NCBI GenBank assembly: GCA_024138025.1
Contig: JAMXBD010002220.1
Coordinates: 1 to 64,000, forward strand
Direction: 5' to 3'
Source of the DNA: Combretum micranthum
Taxonomy: Eukaryota > Streptophyta > Magnoliopsida > Myrtales > Combretaceae
DNA length: 64,000 bases
Part shown: positions 53,101 to 56,100 of the stretch, in pieces
Layout of the letters: the number at the start of each line of letters is the position of its first letter
Position numbering within the stretch: position 1 is the stretch's first letter
Notes under the pieces: generated by a model
What the model was told of the DNA's origin: nothing
Database searches by the model: none
Seen by the model: the letters and a program-made list of their open reading frames with translations, nothing else
Program-made: the position numbers and the translations under genes

Positions 53101-56100
53101 AAGATGTTCTCGATTTGTTCGTTCGTGTGCGATTTGTCAGCGCAATAAGGCGCAAACTTTGGCTCCAGCGGGTTTGTTGAATCCCCTCCCATTCCTAATG
53201 CTATTTGGGAAGATATTTCTATGGACTTCATCACGGGGTTACCTAGATCACAGGGGTTTGATGTGATTTTGGTGGTGGTTGATCTTCTCTAAATATGGCC
53301 ATTTTTCCTTACTTAGTCATCCTTACTCGGCTAAGAAGGTAGCTGAAATGTTCATAAGAGATGTGGTGCGGCTACATGGTTTTCCTCGCACCATAGTGAG
53401 TGATAGGGATCCTTTGTTCATCAGTGGATTTTGGAAGGAGCTTTTTTCTTTGCATGGAACCCGACTGAACTTTAGCACGGCTTATCATCCGGAAACGGAT
53501 GGCCAAACTGAAGTTCTTAATCGCTGCTGGAATGTTATTTGAGATGTTTTGCAGCAGAGATTCCTTCTACTTGGGCAAAGTGGATAAGTTGGGCTGAGTA
53601 TTCTTATAATACCTCTTTTCATTCCTCCGCGGGTATGACCCCTTTTGAGGCTGTTTATGGTCGTCCTCCGCCTGGGTTATTGTCATTTGTTGACAAAAGG
53701 TATCTAATTCGGATGTTCGAGATGCTTTACTTCTTCGTGATTCGATTTTGGGTCGTTTGCGTTTCAATTTGGAACGAGCTCAACTCCGAAATTCTACCAT
53801 GGCCAATAAGAAAAGACGAGATGTGGAATTTTCAGTGGGTGATTGGGTTTTCTTAAAGCTTCGGGGTCCTTTGCAATCTAGATTGGATACTAAATCTCAA
53901 TCTAAACTGGCCCCTAGATTTTATGGCCCTTTCTAGATTGTTTCCCGTGTCGGCAATGTTGCATATAGACTTCAATTGCCAGCACATTGCAAAATGCATC
54001 CGGTTTTCCATGTATCTTTATTGAAGAAATCTCATGGTTCTTTTCCAGTCCTTCAAGACTTGCCTGAGTCGATAAGCTCTGACATTGTTCCTGACGGGAT
54101 TTCTCCTCAGCAAGTTTTGGGACGAAGATTTGAAGTCCGCAATGGCAAGGAGATACCACAGGTTCTTATACAGTGGTCTGATACTTCGCCTAAGGATGCT
54201 ACTTGGGAGGATGTTGTGGCTATGCGTTTGCAGTTTCCTGATTTTGTCCTTGAGGACAAGGACACTCTTCAAGGGGATGGTATTGATAGGATACCTAGGG
54301 TGCCGAAGCCTATATTACAAGTCTATAGTAGGAAGCCTAAGAAATAAAAGTCTTATATTGTTTAGTTGTGTAAATGAGGGATAGTGAGTTAGTAAAGCCA
54401 GCTGTACTTGTTATAAGGAAGGGTTAGTTAGTTATGCTGAGCTGGCATTGTTAGGAAGTTAGTTACGGAAACAATATAAATAATAGAAGTGCTTATAGTA
54501 GAAAACAGAAGAAGAAAATACATACTTTGTAAGAGATTTGATCTTTTGATTAGAAAATTTGGAATTCGATTGTTTGAATCTATCACTTTATCATTTGTCT
54601 TTGCATCTCCCTGTCCTCTCCCTCTTCCTCGTCATTCACCACTATTGCTGTGTCATTAGTCTTAGCTTGTTCTCATAGATCCTAGTAAACATTAACACTA
54701 GTGCTTTTCATTATATTTTTTTCCTGAGCTCCCATTTATAACATCTCAAAACAAAAGTATGGTAATGCATCACTTTTTTTTTTTTTTAAATTATAATTTT
54801 GAGGCTACTAAAATAAAAAGTAACACATACACATATGCATACATTTATATAGATAATATGTGCATGTATGCATATAAAAAGGCGATTTCAAGTTTTGTTT
54901 ATGCATGTGGACCAATTTGCGTAATATTTCTTATTAGATTCCATCCTCATTATTGAAGCCATTTGGTTAGTTTTTACCGATATAAGCTAAATTGCTTTGA
55001 ATTAATTTTCGTTCAGTCAGTTACAGCATATCGTCCATTAACCTTATTGAACAGCGTTGCTACAAATTTTTCTTAAGTTAGCCAGACAACACTTAAGACT
55101 TTGTAGTTATTGGATTATTGAGATATTCTGTTCTATTGGTGGCTTGAATATAAATAAATTGTCTCCATAAAACATTTTTAAAGTTCCCGATGTAGATTTG
55201 TTATATGAAATTAAAAATTGAAAAATGTGGAAATATGTTTTCCTAATATAGACTTGATAGATATGATGTATTTATTATAGTACCTTTTCATACGATAATT
55301 AGGTTCAATTGGGAAAGGCTACATGCATATCAAATGGTTGGGTTAAGAGTTCTAGAGTTTTAAAACATTCAATAAATGGTTGAGTGACAAGTTTAGATTT
55401 TCAACCACAAAACCATTTGATCCCCGAAAGCATTCGACCACTGTGTGTGTTTGTGTATTTCATGCTGGACTGGATCCATTATCTGAATTCATAACAGACC
55501 CTGATTTAATTGCTGTACACTGGAGGAGGTCTTAGAGGTTGTTTGTCTTTTGATCTGTCTCATCAAGTCGAGAGTATTCTTGCAGATCGTGCTGATTTTA
55601 TTCATTGCTATTTCTTACATTGTGATATTTCCTTGTTGCAAGATACATGATTATAGTTTCAGTCATATTGACGCTATGTTAACTTTGGGATTTATATAGG
55701 TGTACGGATTTTCATGGGTAGTGCTTGCTGTTCTCATTCTTCTTTTCAAGGTCTGCAACTGACAATAATTCTTCCAATTTGTGTGGTTTTTACTACCAAA
55801 TGAATACTTTTGTGAAATACATCTTCATTTTATCAGGTCTTTACCTTCAGCCAAAAGGCGTCCGTGAATTTTCAGCTGCTGCTCAGGTTTATCCAGGGCC
55901 TATCTTTTCTGGTAGCTTTAGGTGGTTTGTCAGCAGCTATAATATTCACGCAGTTGTCAGTTTCTGACATATTTGCTTGCATCTTGGCCTTTGTTCCCAC
56001 TGGATGGGGAATTCTGTCGGTGAGTTGCTCTATGATCCCCTTGGTCACATTTGTTACTCCTTTCATCATCTTCTTCTTCTTTTATTATTATTATTATTTT

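Larger units (their letters stand above)
49300..54585 (+). mobile_element. Young Ty3/gypsy chromovirus, complete with LTRs and TSD
   Basis: The element is 5,286 bp, in the same orientation as CALS9. Its LTRs (49300-49599 and 54284-54585) differ by about one substitution and two one-base length changes. Domain order is Gag, zinc knuckle, protease, RT, RNase H, integrase and a C-terminal chromodomain-like segment, as in chromoviruses. The small size and 300-bp LTRs suggest the Reina lineage (inference). The reading frame is cut at least eight times, each break that I could reconstruct being loss of one base in a short run of identical bases. So either the copy is defective or the sequence has residual indel errors. 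The 5-bp TSD (CTTTA) is perfect. Confidence 0.96.
40916..55699 (+). other. Second giant CALS9 intron (14,784 bp)
   Basis: It is bounded by CG/GTATGT at the end of exon 27 and TTTATATAG before exon 28, both phase 0 and joining TNTSLS to VYGFSW as in the family. It contains an old copia relic, a LINE relic, long AT-rich unassigned DNA and a young gypsy element. Confidence 0.9.
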
